64,000 bases of DNA from Calidithermus roseus (GCF_003574095.1 NZ_QWLA01000009.1:1-64000); one strand, 5' to 3'; counted from the stretch's first letter, positions 1 to 10,870 are shown. Program-made: numbers and translations. The notes: generated by a model not told the origin, from the letters alone.

Positions 1-821
1 GGGACGGACTGCAGCAGGGGGGCCAACAGTTGTTGGGCCTTGGGAAGGTCGGCGGGGTTGTCGGGCGTGTAGAGGCCGTAGAGCTTGATGCTTCTGGTCA
101 CGGTGAGCTGGAGGGCGGTGGAGACATCGTTATCCACGCCCCAGGCCCAGTCCTGCCAGGCCGCCACCACCGCTTCGAACTGGCTCCAGTCCCACTGCAC
201 CATGAAGGCCACCGCGTAGGAGACGGGGTGCACGCGGAAGAAAAAGCGTGTGGCGATACCGAAATTGCCGCCCCCACCGCCCTTGCAGGCCCAGAACAGG
301 TCGGGGTGGCGGAACTCGCTGGCGATGAGGGCCTTGCCCTCGGCGTCCACGATCTCGAGCCCGATGAGGTTGTCGCAGGTCAGGCCGTACTTGCGCGAGG
401 TCAGGCCGAAGCCACCCCCTAGCGCCAGCCCGGCTAGCCCCACGGTGGGGCCGGTCGCCAGAGGGAGGGTCACGTTCACCTGCCCCAGCCACTCGGAGAG
501 CTCGAGCATGTGGATGCCCGCCCCGATCTGGGCGATCATGTGCTCGCGGTTCACGCTGACGTTGTCCAGATCGCTGAGGTCGATGATCAGCCCCTCGTTA
601 ATGAGGGAGTATCCCTCGTAGCTGTGCCGCCCGCTACGGGCGCGGAAGGGCAGGTTGTTCTCCCTGGCCCAGAGGATGGCGTTGGCGACATCGCGGGTGC
701 TCTGGCAGAACACCACGGCCCTGGGCTGCACGTCAAAGCGCTGGTTGAACCCCTTGCGCGCATCGTCCCAGCCGAAATCTCCAGGATAAACCACACGACC
801 CGTCAGCTTTGCTTTCGCCAT
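1..821 (-). CDS. FAD-binding (BBE-type) oxidoreductase, C-terminus beyond the window
   Basis: This frame is open from the ATG at 821 to the left edge, giving the first 273 residues of a FAD-linked oxidase of the berberine-bridge-enzyme/PCMH fold. The start is preceded by a purine-rich GGAAAGGGG stretch. The sequence RSGRHSYEGYS contains His66, the usual 8-alpha-N-histidyl FAD attachment site. Cys149 in KYGLTCDN occupies the place of the second, 6-S-cysteinyl FAD link in bicovalent members such as gluco-oligosaccharide oxidase. The glycine-rich runs GPTVGLAGLALGGGFGL and CKGGGGGNFGIATRF are the flavin-binding signature. Substrate cannot be judged because the substrate domain and C-terminal BBE segment lie outside. 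A hairpin terminator separates it from the upstream MerC-like gene, so it probably has its own promoter. Confidence 0.85.
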   Translation of the reverse strand, partial: MAKAKLTGRVVYPGDFGWDDARKGFNQRFDVQPRAVVFCQSTRDVANAILWARENNLPFRARSGRHSYEGYSLINEGLIIDLSDLDNVSVNREHMIAQIGAGIHMLELSEWLGQVNVTLPLATGPTVGLAGLALGGGFGLTSRKYGLTCDNLIGLEIVDAEGKALIASEFRHPDLFWACKGGGGGNFGIATRFFFRVHPVSYAVAFMVQWDWSQFEAVVAAWQDWAWGVDNDVSTALQLTVTRSIKLYGLYTPDNPADLPKAQQLLAPLLQSV

Positions 822-841
822 GGCATTCCCCTTTCCGGCCC

Positions 842-881
842 CAAAAATGGAAAAGCCCCCTGATCTTAGATCACCGGGGGT
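842..881 (-). terminator. Intrinsic terminator after the MFS/MerC-like pair
   Basis: Read on the minus strand, a C5/G5 stem with an inner GATC/GATC pairing (856-880) is followed by TTTTCCATTTTT. It ends transcripts of the MerC-like gene before the flavin oxidoreductase. The stem is interrupted by a few unpaired bases. Confidence 0.65.
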
Positions 882-908
882 TACGCGTGCGTTACGGTCA
901 GTGTGCGG

Positions 909-1289
909 TCAGTGCTCGCAGCGGTCCATGCGGCACAGGCGGAAGTTTCGCAGGTGGGCGCCGATCAGCGTGAGGCTTCCGGCCACGGTGGACCAGGTTT
1001 CCAGCGGCGACTCCTCGAAGCTGCGCGCTATCACTAAAAAGGCCATGCCCAGCACTCCGAAGGCGATCACCACCCGATCCTTGTGTTCGCGACATCCCAG
1101 CCACAGCCCCAGCCCGCTGACCGGGATGGTCAGCCAAAGCAGCAAGCTATGCACGGACTCGCTGCCCAACACGCCCTGGGCCAGCAGGGGGAACAATGCC
1201 AGCAACACCGGTGTCAGCAGGCAGTGAGCGAAGCACAGCCCGCCCAGACCCATAGCCAGATGATCCCAACTCAGACGCTGGCGCAACAT
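909..1289 (-). CDS. MerC-family small membrane protein
   Basis: A 126-residue protein with about four hydrophobic segments. The first helix carries CFAHCLLTPVLLALFP, the paired-cysteine/proline pattern of MerC-domain proteins, and the C-terminus has the family-typical GAHLRNFRLC end. MerC proteins move Hg(II) inward in mercury operons, but many chromosomal members sit outside mer operons and have no proven substrate. No merA, merR or merT is visible here, so mercury transport is not established. The gene lies 14 bp behind the MFS transporter and is probably co-transcribed with it. A terminator follows. Confidence 0.7.
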   Translation of the reverse strand: MLRQRLSWDHLAMGLGGLCFAHCLLTPVLLALFPLLAQGVLGSESVHSLLLWLTIPVSGLGLWLGCREHKDRVVIAFGVLGMAFLVIARSFEESPLETWSTVAGSLTLIGAHLRNFRLCRMDRCEH

Positions 1290-1303
1290 AGACTCGAGTC
1301 AGT

Positions 1304-2467
1304 CTAAGGCAAGCCCACGGGCAGTTTGTGCCTTGCCGAACCTTGCAGGAAAATCAGCAGCGCGAAAGCCGCCATGCTGCTGCCGAAAAAGAAGGCGACA
1401 GGGGCTCCGAAGCCTTCCCACAGCAGGCCAAACAGCAAACTGGCAGGGAAGAGCAGCAGGCCCATCAGGGTGTGGTAGAAGCCGATGGCGCTGGCTTTCT
1501 CGGTGGGCGGGATGAGGGTGGCTAGGTAAGCCCGGCTGCTTCCCTCGAACGCGGCGCTGTAGAGGGCGTAGAGCCCGAACAGGGCGATGCCTTGCCAGGC
1601 CTGACTCGAGAGCCCCAGGCCCAAGTAGACCAGCGCGTAGAGTGCCAATCCCGCGGCTACCATCCGCCGCAGCCCGAAGCGGTCGGCCAGCAGGCCCAGC
1701 GGGTAGGAGCTCAGGGCGTAGAGCAGGTTGTAGCCGGTGTAAGCCAGCGTGGCCTGGGCGTCGCTCAGCCCCAGGTCGGTGAGCCGGAGGATCAGGAAGG
1801 CGTTGGAGGAGAGCCCCAGGGTGAACACCCCTGTGACCAACAGGAAATGGCGGTACTGAGGGGAGAAGTTCGAGAAGCGCAGGGGTGGCAGGGGTCTGGC
1901 GATCCCGCCCTTCTCCCTGACCGCGAACACGATGACCAGCACCGCTAGCGCAGCCGGGATGGCCGATAGCCAGAACACCCCGCGAAAGCCCACCAGCGGC
2001 AGCAGCGCGAAGGCCAGCAAAGGGCCGATGGTGGCTCCCACCGAGTCCATCGCCCGATGTAGGCCGTAAGCCCGCCCATACTGCCCCTTGGGGGTAACCT
2101 CAGCTAGCAGGGCGTCGCGGGGCGCGGTGCGCAGGCCCTTGCCTACCCGGTCCAGGAAGCGGTAGGCCAGCACGTGCCAGGACGCTGTCGCCAGGGCCAG
2201 GATGGGGCGCAGGAGGGCCGGGGTACCGTAGCCCGCCAGCAGCAGCGGCTTGCGGGCGGCGATGCGGTCGGAGATGCGGCCCCCGGCCACCTTGAATAGG
2301 CTCGAGGTGGCCTCGGCCACCCCTTCTACCAGCCCCACGATCTCCTTGCCCAGCCCCAGGCTGCCGGTCATGAATAGCGGCAGCAGCGGGTAGACCATCT
2401 CCGAGGCGATGTCCATGAGCAGGCTGACCCAGCCCAGTGCGTAGATTGCTCGAGGTAGGCGAGGCAT
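1304..2467 (-). CDS. Major facilitator superfamily transporter
   Basis: A 387-residue, roughly 12-helix inner-membrane permease of the MFS_1 type. The N-terminus (YALGWVSLLMDIASEMVYPLLPLF) and the loop 2-3 region (GRISDRIAARKPLLLAGY) carry the family's acidic helix-1 residues and its G-x3-D-R-x-G-R-like motif. RFLDRVGKGLRTAPRDALLAE belongs to a bacterial MFS subfamily often annotated as drug or metal efflux. The substrate cannot be deduced. The start is supported by a TAGAAT box six nucleotides upstream with no Shine-Dalgarno, suggesting a leaderless mRNA. It forms a two-gene unit with the MerC-like gene downstream. Confidence 0.85.
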   Translation of the reverse strand: MPRLPRAIYALGWVSLLMDIASEMVYPLLPLFMTGSLGLGKEIVGLVEGVAEATSSLFKVAGGRISDRIAARKPLLLAGYGTPALLRPILALATASWHVLAYRFLDRVGKGLRTAPRDALLAEVTPKGQYGRAYGLHRAMDSVGATIGPLLAFALLPLVGFRGVFWLSAIPAALAVLVIVFAVREKGGIARPLPPLRFSNFSPQYRHFLLVTGVFTLGLSSNAFLILRLTDLGLSDAQATLAYTGYNLLYALSSYPLGLLADRFGLRRMVAAGLALYALVYLGLGLSSQAWQGIALFGLYALYSAAFEGSSRAYLATLIPPTEKASAIGFYHTLMGLLLFPASLLFGLLWEGFGAPVAFFFGSSMAAFALLIFLQGSARHKLPVGLP

Positions 2468-2482
2468 GGAGAGATTCTATCG
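2468..2482 (-). promoter_or_regulatory. Leaderless -10 box of the MFS gene
   Basis: TAGAAT (2474-2479, minus strand) lies six nucleotides before the ATG and no Shine-Dalgarno is present. The -35 is poor. Confidence 0.5.
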
Positions 2483-2506
2483 CTCGTACCGCTGTCTATC
2501 GACTTC

Positions 2507-4189
2507 TCACCAAAGTCGCATGCCGGGAACCGGGTTCATGTTGGTGAACATCTGGAACAGCACCGGTCCATAGGCCACCAGGATCAGCACCACCGCCACG
2601 CCGAACCAGAACCCCACCCGCTCGGTCATCAGGGCCAGGCTGTTGCCTTCGGGCTTGGAAATCGCCTCGGCAAAGGGGATTTCCTGGTGCTCGGAGAAGT
2701 CGCGCCGCGCTTGCAGGGCGGTGGCGAAGATCACGTAGAAGAACATCACCGCGGCCACGAGCAGGATTATCCCCGAGACGATGTTCATGACCATCCAAGC
2801 TGCCGACTCCCGGTATGCCTCCATAGCAGCGGGGCTCTCGGCGATGTGGGCGCGGCGGGGGATGCCCCACAGGAAGCCCATCCAGTGCAGAGTGAAGGTC
2901 ATGATGAACATGCCGATGAACCACAGCCACATCGAGGCCCAGGCCAGGCCCGGCCGGACGAGGGGCTTGCCGGTGAGGTGGGGGATCAGCCAGAAGGCGG
3001 TGCCCATGACGGCCATGGTGACCAGGGTAGCGACTTGCAGGTGGAAGTGGCCGGGGATCCAGGTGGTGTTGTGGACAGCCTGGTTGAGGGTGAAGCTGGC
3101 GTTGACGATCCCCCCGGCTCCGCCGGGGATGAAGGCGATAAGGCCCAGCAGCAGCGCCAGCACGCTGGGGTTATTCCAGGGCAGTGCTCGGATCCAACCC
3201 AACAGGCCCTTGCCGCCCCTGGCCCGCCCGGCGTTCTCGAGGCTGGCCGCCAGGGTGAAGGCGGTCATCAGGCTGGGCACGGCCACCATCATGGTCAACA
3301 CGGTGTGGATGAACTTCCAGCCCGGCGCGATGCCGGGGTCGGCGAATTGGTGGTGGAAGCCCACGGGGATCGAGAAGAGCAAAAACAGCAGGAAGGCCAG
3401 GCGGGCCAGGGGGTCGGAGATCAGTTTGCCCCCGGCGAGTTTGGGCAGGATGGTGTAAGCCACCACGTAAGCCGGCAGCAGCCAGAAGTACACGATGGGA
3501 TGCCCGGTGTACCAGAACAGCGTGCGCATGAGCAGGGGATCGACGCCCTCGATCCAGCCGAAGGACCAGGGGATGAGGAAGAAGGCCACCTCGACCACCA
3601 GGCCCAGCGAGGCTAGGAACCACATCAGCCAGTGGATCAGGCTCATGTAGGTCACCAGCGGGGTGATCTTGCCGGGGTTCTCCCGCTTAAAGCGCAGCCA
3701 CATCTGCAGCACCAGGTATGCGCTGACCCAGCTCGAGAGCACGAAGATCGCCGCTCCGACATAGAAGGCCCAGTGGGCCTTGAGCGGGGCATAGAAGGTG
3801 TAGAGCACCGAAGCTGCGTTGAGCAGCAGCGGGATGGCGGCGATCAAGAGCCCCACCAGGGCCATCCACCACGACACCCAGGCCAGCGCCATGTTGGGCC
3901 TGTAGCCGAGTTCTCTGGCCGGGAAATAGACCAGCAGGGCCTGGGCCATGAGCTGGGTGAAGACGATGGCGTTGAGGACCCCGTGCAGGCTCAGCCCCTG
4001 GTAGTACGACTGGATGAGGGGCTTGAGGTAGGGGTAGAGGTCGAGACCGCCATAGTTGAACGACTGTAATGGGCCGAAGAAAGTGCCCAGCAGCAGGGCG
4101 GCGAAGCCCAGCATGAGCATGTACAGCGTCAGCTTCTTTTCGGGATGGCCCGCGTAGGCATCCACTTTGGAGAGGGGGATTACGGCCAT
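2507..4189 (-). CDS. cbaA: ba3-type cytochrome c oxidase subunit I
   Basis: A 560-residue haem-copper oxidase catalytic subunit of the B family, closely resembling T. thermophilus CbaA over its full length. It reduces O2 to water with electrons from cytochrome c552 and pumps protons. Visible landmarks are LHGVLNAIVF (low-spin haem His), WYTGHPIVYFWLLPAYVV (CuB His and the cross-linked Tyr of the GHP-x3-Y motif), FHHQFADPG (the two further CuB His) and VHNTTWIPGHFHLQ (haem a3 His). The start has a good AAGGAGA ribosome site. It is the last gene of cbaD-cbaB-cbaA, after a 69-bp gap holding a 7-nt-periodic tract. A low-oxygen terminal oxidase role is known for the family. Confidence 0.97.
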   Translation of the reverse strand: MAVIPLSKVDAYAGHPEKKLTLYMLMLGFAALLLGTFFGPLQSFNYGGLDLYPYLKPLIQSYYQGLSLHGVLNAIVFTQLMAQALLVYFPARELGYRPNMALAWVSWWMALVGLLIAAIPLLLNAASVLYTFYAPLKAHWAFYVGAAIFVLSSWVSAYLVLQMWLRFKRENPGKITPLVTYMSLIHWLMWFLASLGLVVEVAFFLIPWSFGWIEGVDPLLMRTLFWYTGHPIVYFWLLPAYVVAYTILPKLAGGKLISDPLARLAFLLFLLFSIPVGFHHQFADPGIAPGWKFIHTVLTMMVAVPSLMTAFTLAASLENAGRARGGKGLLGWIRALPWNNPSVLALLLGLIAFIPGGAGGIVNASFTLNQAVHNTTWIPGHFHLQVATLVTMAVMGTAFWLIPHLTGKPLVRPGLAWASMWLWFIGMFIMTFTLHWMGFLWGIPRRAHIAESPAAMEAYRESAAWMVMNIVSGIILLVAAVMFFYVIFATALQARRDFSEHQEIPFAEAISKPEGNSLALMTERVGFWFGVAVVLILVAYGPVLFQMFTNMNPVPGMRLW

Positions 4190-4209
4190 CGGTTCTCCTT
4201 ATGAAACTT

Positions 4210-4258
4210 GGGTCCAGGGTCTGGGACTAAAGCGCCTATAGCCCTCGACTCTCGAGGT
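4210..4258. repeat. 7-nt-periodic intergenic tract (cbaB-cbaA gap)
   Basis: Seven consecutive heptamers can be laid out without gaps: GGGTCCA, GGGTCTG, GGACTAA, AGCGCCT, ATAGCCC, TCGACTC, TCGAGGT. Periodicity is seen directly; the units vary. See the finding on heptad tracts. Confidence 0.55.
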
Positions 4259-4744
4259 TTATTCCTCCACCACGATCTTGCTGATCATGTTCGCGTGGCC
4301 CAGGCCGCAGTACTCGTTGCAGATGATCTGGTACTCGCCCGCTTTTCTGAAGGTGTGGCTTACTCTGGCTACCTCGCCGGGAATGACCTGCACGTTGATG
4401 TTGGTGCGCTCGATCATGAAGCCGTGCTGCACGTCGGGGCTGGTGACGTAGAAGGTCACTTTGCGGTCCTTTTTGACCCGCATCTCGGCGGGCAGGTAGC
4501 CGAAAGCGAAGGCCTGAACGTAAGCTACGTACTCATTACCGATCTGCTCGATGCGCGGATTGGCGAATTCGCCCTCGCTGCGCACCTTGGTTGGGTCGAT
4601 GCGCTGGGTACCTACCGGGATGCTGCCGCCGAAGTTGGCCATGGTGTAGGCGATGAGCACCACGAAAACCACGATCATCCCGATCCCGAATACCAGCCAG
4701 CCGCGTTCGAAGCGCTCGATTACCACGTGTTCCTCGTGATTCAT
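4259..4744 (-). CDS. cbaB: ba3-type cytochrome c oxidase subunit II (CuA)
   Basis: A 161-residue CuA subunit with one N-terminal membrane helix (about residues 15-38) and a periplasmic cupredoxin domain. The CuA loop reads ICNEYCGLGHANM, giving the two Cys, the His and the Met ligands. The upstream ligand His is in SPDVQHGFMIE. It receives electrons from cytochrome c and passes them to subunit I. Length and sequence match the compact T. thermophilus CbaB, not the longer two-helix A-family subunit II. It begins three bases after the cbaD stop codon, so the two are translationally linked. Confidence 0.96.
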   Translation of the reverse strand: MNHEEHVVIERFERGWLVFGIGMIVVFVVLIAYTMANFGGSIPVGTQRIDPTKVRSEGEFANPRIEQIGNEYVAYVQAFAFGYLPAEMRVKKDRKVTFYVTSPDVQHGFMIERTNINVQVIPGEVARVSHTFRKAGEYQIICNEYCGLGHANMISKIVVEE

Positions 4745-4747
4745 GCC

Positions 4748-4864
4748 CTAGCTCCTCCCCAGGAAAGTGAAGAAGTAGAACAACCAGAAGGTGAGGATAA
4801 AGATGGTCAACACCACCACCACCAAGACTGCGCCCCAGGGCCGGTGATCTTTCTGGTTCTCCAT
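4748..4864 (-). CDS. cbaD: ba3 oxidase small subunit IIa
   Basis: A 38-residue single-helix protein, MENQKDHRPWG followed by a hydrophobic stretch rich in V, L, I and F and ending FLGRS. T. thermophilus ba3 oxidase has a 34-residue subunit IIa (CbaD) encoded immediately before cbaB, and this ORF has the same position, size and topology. The ATG is preceded by a strong AAGGAGGGCTC ribosome site on the minus strand. It is the first gene of the oxidase operon. Automated callers may skip it because of its length. Confidence 0.88.
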   Translation of the reverse strand: MENQKDHRPWGAVLVVVVLTIFILTFWLFYFFTFLGRS

Positions 4865-5039
4865 GAGCCCTCCTTGCTTGGGAAGTCTATAGGAGTCGGT
4901 AAGTACAAGTGTCCCAGAAATAGTGCTCCCGTAAAACGGACCAGGTCGCTTCCAGGGCTATTTTTCCCCGCCTGGATGCTCGAGCCGATTCCCTCCCCCT
5001 ATTGTGCGAGTGGCGAAATAACTATGGGGGTGGGGTAAT

Positions 5040-7046
5040 ATGGCGCTTATGGTGGAGTCCGTCAGAGTTCAGACCCTCTCGATCAACGCCATCCGCATGC
5101 TGGCCCTGGATGCCGTGGAGCAGGCCAAGAGCGGGCATGCCGGAATGCCTATGGGCATGGCTCCCTCGGCTTACGTGCTGTGGACTGAGTTCCTCAAGCA
5201 CAACCCACGCGATCCCCACTGGTTCGACCGCGACCGCTTCGTGCTCTCGGCGGGCCACGGCAGCATGCTGATCTACGCGCTGCTGCACCTCAGCGGCTAC
5301 GACCTGCCGCTGGAGGAGCTCAAGCGCTTCCGCCAGTGGGGATCGCGCACTCCCGGTCATCCTGAGTACCACCACACGGTGGGGGTCGAGACCACCACCG
5401 GCCCGCTGGGGCAGGGGATCAGCACCGCGGTGGGGATGGCCTTGGCCGAGAAGAGGCTGGCGGCGGAGTTCAACCGCGAGGGCCACACCATCGTCGATCA
5501 CTACACCTACGTGCTGGCCTCCGACGGCGACCTGATGGAGGGGGTCTCGAGCGAGGCCAGCTCGCTGGCCGGGCACCTCAAGCTGGGCAAGCTGATCGTC
5601 CTCTACGACGACAACAGCATCTCCATCGACGGATCCACCGACCTGGCCTTCACCGAGGACGTGCTGGGGCGTTACCGGGCCTACGGCTGGCACACGGTGG
5701 GCGGGGTCCACGGCGAGGACCTCGAGGCCATCCGCCGCGCCATCCGGGAGGCCCAGGCCGACCCCCGCCCCAGCATCATCTCCATCAAGAGCATCATCGG
5801 CTTCGGTTCACCTCTGGCCGGGCACCACAAGGCCCACTCCGACGCGATGGGGCCCGAGAAGGTGGCGGCCACTCGCGAAGCGCTGGGCTGGCAGTACGCC
5901 CCTTTCGAAATCCCGCAGGAAGTCTACGACGACTATCGTCGGGCCATCCCCAAGGGCGAGGCCGCCCAGGCCGAGTGGAACCGCCGCCTGGAAGCTTACC
6001 GCCACGCTTTCCCCGAACTGGCCGCTGAATTCCACCGCCGCATGGCCGGTGAACTGCCCAACGGTTTCGCCAGCAGCGAGGCCGGCTGGGAGCAGGCCCT
6101 GCCCAGCTTCGAGCCCGGCTCCAAGCTTGCTACCCGCGCCGCCAGCGGCAAGGTGCTCGACGCCCTGGCCCCGCGCATGCCCGAACTCCTGGGGGGCAGC
6201 GCCGACCTCACCCCCTCCAACAACACCAAGGCGCTGGGCATGGAAGACTTTTCTGCCTCCAACCCCACTGGCCGCTACATCCGCTACGGGGTGCGCGAGC
6301 ACGGCATGGGGGCCATTCTGAACGGGATCAACCTGCACGGCGGCCACCGGGCCTATGGCGGCACCTTTCTGGTGTTCTCCGACTACATGCGCCCGGCCGT
6401 CCGCCTGGCAGCGCTCATGGAAGTTCCCACCATTTTCGTCTACACCCACGACTCCATCGCTCTGGGCGAGGACGGCCCCACCCACCAGCCCGTCGAGCAC
6501 CTCATGAGCCTGCGGGCCATTCCCAACCTCTGGGTCATCCGCCCGGCGGACGCCGACGAGACCGCGATGGCCTGGAGGATGGCCCTCGAGCGCAAGAATG
6601 GCCCCACCGCCCTGGCCCTCACTCGCCAGGCCCTCCCGGTCTTCGACCGCAGCAAGCTGGCCTCCGCTGAGGAGGCATTGAGGGGCGGATACGTTCTCTC
6701 GGAGGTGGAGGACCCTCAGGCGCTCATCGTCGCCACCGGGAGCGAGGTCAGCTTGGCCCTCGAGGCCCAGACCGCATTGGCCAAGGAAGGCCTGCGGGTG
6801 CGGGTGGTGAGCCTGCCCTGCTGGGAGGCTTTCGAGGCCCAGGACGCTCAGTATCGCAGCGCCGTGCTGCCCCCTCACCTCCCCACGGTCTCGGTCGAAG
6901 CCGGAACCACCCTGGGCTGGGAGCGCTACGCCGACAGGTGCATCGGCCTGGATCGCTTTGGGGCCAGCGCCCCCTACGCCGTGGTCTACAAGGAACTCGG
7001 TTTCACCCCCGAGCGCGTCGCGGAAGCGGTGAAGTCGCTGCTGTAA
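5040..7046 (+). CDS. tkt: Transketolase
   Basis: A 668-residue thiamine-diphosphate enzyme transferring two-carbon ketol units between pentose-, tetrose- and hexose-phosphates in the non-oxidative pentose phosphate pathway. The ThDP/metal motif is [13 protein letters not shown]...[39 protein letters not shown] and [15 protein letters not shown] are standard N-domain blocks, and [11 protein letters not shown] carries the catalytic Glu of the pyrimidine domain. Length is normal. The start follows a GGGGGTGGGG stretch; an in-frame ATG four codons later is possible. It is divergent from the cba operon across 175 bp. A transaldolase gene lies 14 kb away. Confidence 0.96.
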   Translation: MALMVESVRVQTLSINAIRMLALDAVEQAKSGHAGMPMGMAPSAYVLWTEFLKHNPRDPHWFDRDRFVLSAGHGSMLIYALLHLSGYDLPLEELKRFRQWGSRTPGHPEYHHTVGVETTTGPLGQGISTAVGMALAEKRLAAEFNREGHTIVDHYTYVLASDGDLMEGVSSEASSLAGHLKLGKLIVLYDDNSISIDGSTDLAFTEDVLGRYRAYGWHTVGGVHGEDLEAIRRAIREAQADPRPSIISIKSIIGFGSPLAGHHKAHSDAMGPEKVAATREALGWQYAPFEIPQEVYDDYRRAIPKGEAAQAEWNRRLEAYRHAFPELAAEFHRRMAGELPNGFASSEAGWEQALPSFEPGSKLATRAASGKVLDALAPRMPELLGGSADLTPSNNTKALGMEDFSASNPTGRYIRYGVREHGMGAILNGINLHGGHRAYGGTFLVFSDYMRPAVRLAALMEVPTIFVYTHDSIALGEDGPTHQPVEHLMSLRAIPNLWVIRPADADETAMAWRMALERKNGPTALALTRQALPVFDRSKLASAEEALRGGYVLSEVEDPQALIVATGSEVSLALEAQTALAKEGLRVRVVSLPCWEAFEAQDAQYRSAVLPPHLPTVSVEAGTTLGWERYADRCIGLDRFGASAPYAVVYKELGFTPERVAEAVKSLL

Positions 7047-7072
7047 CCCCGGCACCCCATAATGACTCTGCT

Positions 7073-7246
7073 ATGGAAGAGGTCTTCAGAAATCCGCGTC
7101 CGCTGCTGTTTACCCTGGCCCTGGGAGCGGCCTTGCTCGGTGGCCTGGTGATGGCTTTTTCTGCTCAGAAAGCCGCTCCCCGCTGGCTGGCTTATGTCTT
7201 TTGGGTTGTCGCTGCCTTGCTGATGCTTCTCGGGTTGGCGCAGTAG
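7073..7246 (+). CDS. Small two-helix membrane protein
   Basis: A 57-residue protein starting MEEVFRNPRPLL with two hydrophobic helices (about residues 9-30 and 38-55) joined by a short KAAPRW loop. I do not recognise a family. It sits 26 bp after transketolase and 10 bp before the quinate-dehydrogenase-like gene, same strand, so it is probably part of that transcription unit. A longer in-frame reading upstream overlaps transketolase and is not needed. Coding status rests on the clean start, composition and gene packing. Confidence 0.55.
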   Translation: MEEVFRNPRPLLFTLALGAALLGGLVMAFSAQKAAPRWLAYVFWVVAALLMLLGLAQ

Positions 7247-7256
7247 GATTAGGGAC

Positions 7257-8159
7257 ATGCCCAAACGCATCGTCAGCGTCTCGATTGGCTCTTCCAAGCG
7301 TAACTCCAAGGCCGAGCTCAGCATCGAAGGTCTCCCCGATACCTTTGTGCTCGAGCGCATTGGCACCGACGGGAGCTGGGAGAAGGCCATCGAGCTGGTC
7401 AGGGAACTCGACGGCAAGGTTGATGCCTTCGGCCTGGGCGGGGCCGACCTGTACGTGTGGGCCGGGAAGCGCCGTTACACCTTCCGTGACTCGGCCCGCA
7501 TGGCCGCCGCCGCTAAGCAAAGCCCCATGGTCGACGGCTCGGGGCTCAAACACACCCTCGAGCGCAACGCTGTGCGCGTGCTGGAGCCGCAAATCCACTG
7601 GAAGGGCAAGAAGGTGCTCATCCCCAGCGCCCTTGACCGCTTCGGCCTGGCCGAGGCCATGAGCGAAGCTGGGGCCGAGGTGATCTATGGCGACTTCATC
7701 TATGGGCTGGGATTACCCTTTCCCATCCGGCAGCTCCCGGTGCTGCGCCTGTGGGCCTACATCCTCATGCCCATCATCACCCAACTGCCCTTCAAGTGGC
7801 TCTACCCCACGGGCGAGAAGCAGGAAAAGCAGGTGCTCGACTGGCGGCAGAGGTATTTCCGCTGGGCCGACGTGATCGCGGGGGACTGGCACTTCATGCG
7901 CCGCTACATGCCCCCCGACATGCAGGGCAAGGTCATCCTCACCAACACCACCACCGAGGAAGACCTCGAGTTCATGCGCTCGAGGGGCATCAAGACCCTC
8001 ATCACCACCACCCCGCGCATCGCGGGTCGCAGCTTCGGCACCAACGTGATGGAAGCCTTCATCGTAGCCCTGGCCGGGAAGTACCCCCTGAGCGAGCAGG
8101 AGTACCTGGGGTACATCGAAAAGCTCGGCCTCAAGCCGCAGATCACCGAGCTTTCGTAG
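7257..8159 (+). CDS. Quinate 5-dehydrogenase-like protein (annotation name, function unproven)
   Basis: A 300-residue protein that I recall being annotated quinate 5-dehydrogenase in Thermus and Deinococcus genomes. Visible blocks are VSIGSSKRNSKAEL at the N-terminus, the glycine-rich GLGGADLYV, VDGSGLKHTLERNAVR, a hydrophobic stretch around FPIRQLPVLRLWAYILMPIITQLPFKWLYPTGEKQ, and TNTTTEEDLEFMRSRG. I see no classical Rossmann GxGxxG or shikimate-dehydrogenase signature, so the enzymatic label may be inherited rather than earned. A TAGGAT box seven nucleotides before the ATG suggests it can also be expressed from its own leaderless promoter. Confidence 0.6.
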   Translation: MPKRIVSVSIGSSKRNSKAELSIEGLPDTFVLERIGTDGSWEKAIELVRELDGKVDAFGLGGADLYVWAGKRRYTFRDSARMAAAAKQSPMVDGSGLKHTLERNAVRVLEPQIHWKGKKVLIPSALDRFGLAEAMSEAGAEVIYGDFIYGLGLPFPIRQLPVLRLWAYILMPIITQLPFKWLYPTGEKQEKQVLDWRQRYFRWADVIAGDWHFMRRYMPPDMQGKVILTNTTTEEDLEFMRSRGIKTLITTTPRIAGRSFGTNVMEAFIVALAGKYPLSEQEYLGYIEKLGLKPQITELS

Positions 8160-8176
8160 AGATGCGTGTCGCGAAA

Positions 8177-8205
8177 TTGAGCAAAGCGCCCGCGCCATGT
8201 ACAAT
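8177..8205 (+). promoter_or_regulatory. Promoter of efp
   Basis: TTGAGC (8177-8182), a 17-bp spacer and TACAAT (8200-8205). The short leader contains the inverted repeat GGCCCT/AGGGCC before the AGAGGAG ribosome site. Confidence 0.7.
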
Positions 8206-8246
8206 CACGCTTTGGAAAGGCCCTATGAGGGCCAGAGGAGCTTTGC

Positions 8247-8801
8247 ATGATCAGCGTGACCGACTTGCGCAACGGCACAAAAGTCAAGATGGATGGCGGC
8301 CTGTGGATGTGCGTGGACTACCAGCACCAGAAGATTGGGCGGGGTGGGGCCAAGGTGGTCGCCAAGTTCAAGAACCTCGAGACCGGCGTTACCGTGGAGC
8401 GCTCCTTCAACTCGGGGGAGAAACTCGAGGACATCTACGTCGAGACCAAGGACCTGCAGTACCTCTACGCCGAAGGTGACGAGCTGGTGCTGATGGACCT
8501 CGAGACCTACGAGCAGTTTCACGTGCCCAAGGACATCACCGACGCAGCCAAGTTCCTCAAGGAGGGCATGACCGTGCAGGGTTCGATGTACAACGGGCGC
8601 CCGCTGGACATCACCCCGCCCTTCACGGTCGAGCTCAAGATCATCGACACGCCGCCAGGCGTGCGCGGGGATACCGTCTCGGGTGGCACCAAGCCGGCGA
8701 CGCTCGAGACCGGCGCGGTGGTGCAGGTTCCCTTGTTCGTGGAGACCGGCGAGGTCATCAAGGTCGATACCCGCACGGGTACTTACATCAGCCGGGCCTG
8801 A
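8247..8801 (+). CDS. efp: Elongation factor P
   Basis: A 184-residue three-domain beta-barrel factor that binds between the P and E sites and rescues ribosomes stalled at polyproline. It starts MISVTDLRNGTKVKMDGG and ends with the conserved GVRGDTVSGGTKPATLETGAVVQVPLFVE block. The domain I loop reads HQKIGRGGAKV with Arg32 at the tip, as in T. thermophilus, and not the Lys modified by EpmA/YjeK-type enzymes. A good promoter and an AGAGGAG ribosome site precede it and a terminator follows, so it is probably monocistronic. Several polyproline runs occur in this window, for example in AccB. Confidence 0.97.
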   Translation: MISVTDLRNGTKVKMDGGLWMCVDYQHQKIGRGGAKVVAKFKNLETGVTVERSFNSGEKLEDIYVETKDLQYLYAEGDELVLMDLETYEQFHVPKDITDAAKFLKEGMTVQGSMYNGRPLDITPPFTVELKIIDTPPGVRGDTVSGGTKPATLETGAVVQVPLFVETGEVIKVDTRTGTYISRA

Positions 8802-8816
8802 AGCGCTTTCATCGCT

Positions 8817-8847
8817 GGGGGGCGGCGTGAAGCTCGCCCCTGGTTTT
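8817..8847 (+). terminator. Intrinsic terminator of efp
   Basis: GGGGCG and CGCCCC arms around a ten-nucleotide loop are followed by TGGTTTT. It directly follows the EF-P stop codon. Confidence 0.7.
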
Positions 8848-8945
8848 ATGCCGTATGCTAACGCCTGAAGGTCGACAAACCCGCTCGAGCGACCTGGGCG
8901 GGCTGCGTGGGTATACTTGGGGCGTTCGGATCGCCCGAGGTGAAT

Positions 8946-9464
<519 letters not shown>

Positions 9465-9472
9465 GCGCTGGT

Positions 9473-9514
9473 AGCTCATAGCCGATCGCTTCTGGCTGTG
9501 AGCCACGAGCGCGT
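9473..9514. repeat. 7-nt-periodic intergenic tract (accB-accC gap)
   Basis: Six contiguous heptamers: AGCTCAT, AGCCGAT, CGCTTCT, GGCTGTG, AGCCACG, AGCGCGT. A GC dinucleotide stays at positions 2-3 of every unit. It fills most of the space between two genes of one operon. Confidence 0.55.
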
Positions 9515-9526
9515 CTGGAGAGTGCT

Positions 9527-10869
<1,343 letters not shown>

Positions 10870-10870
<1 letters not shown>

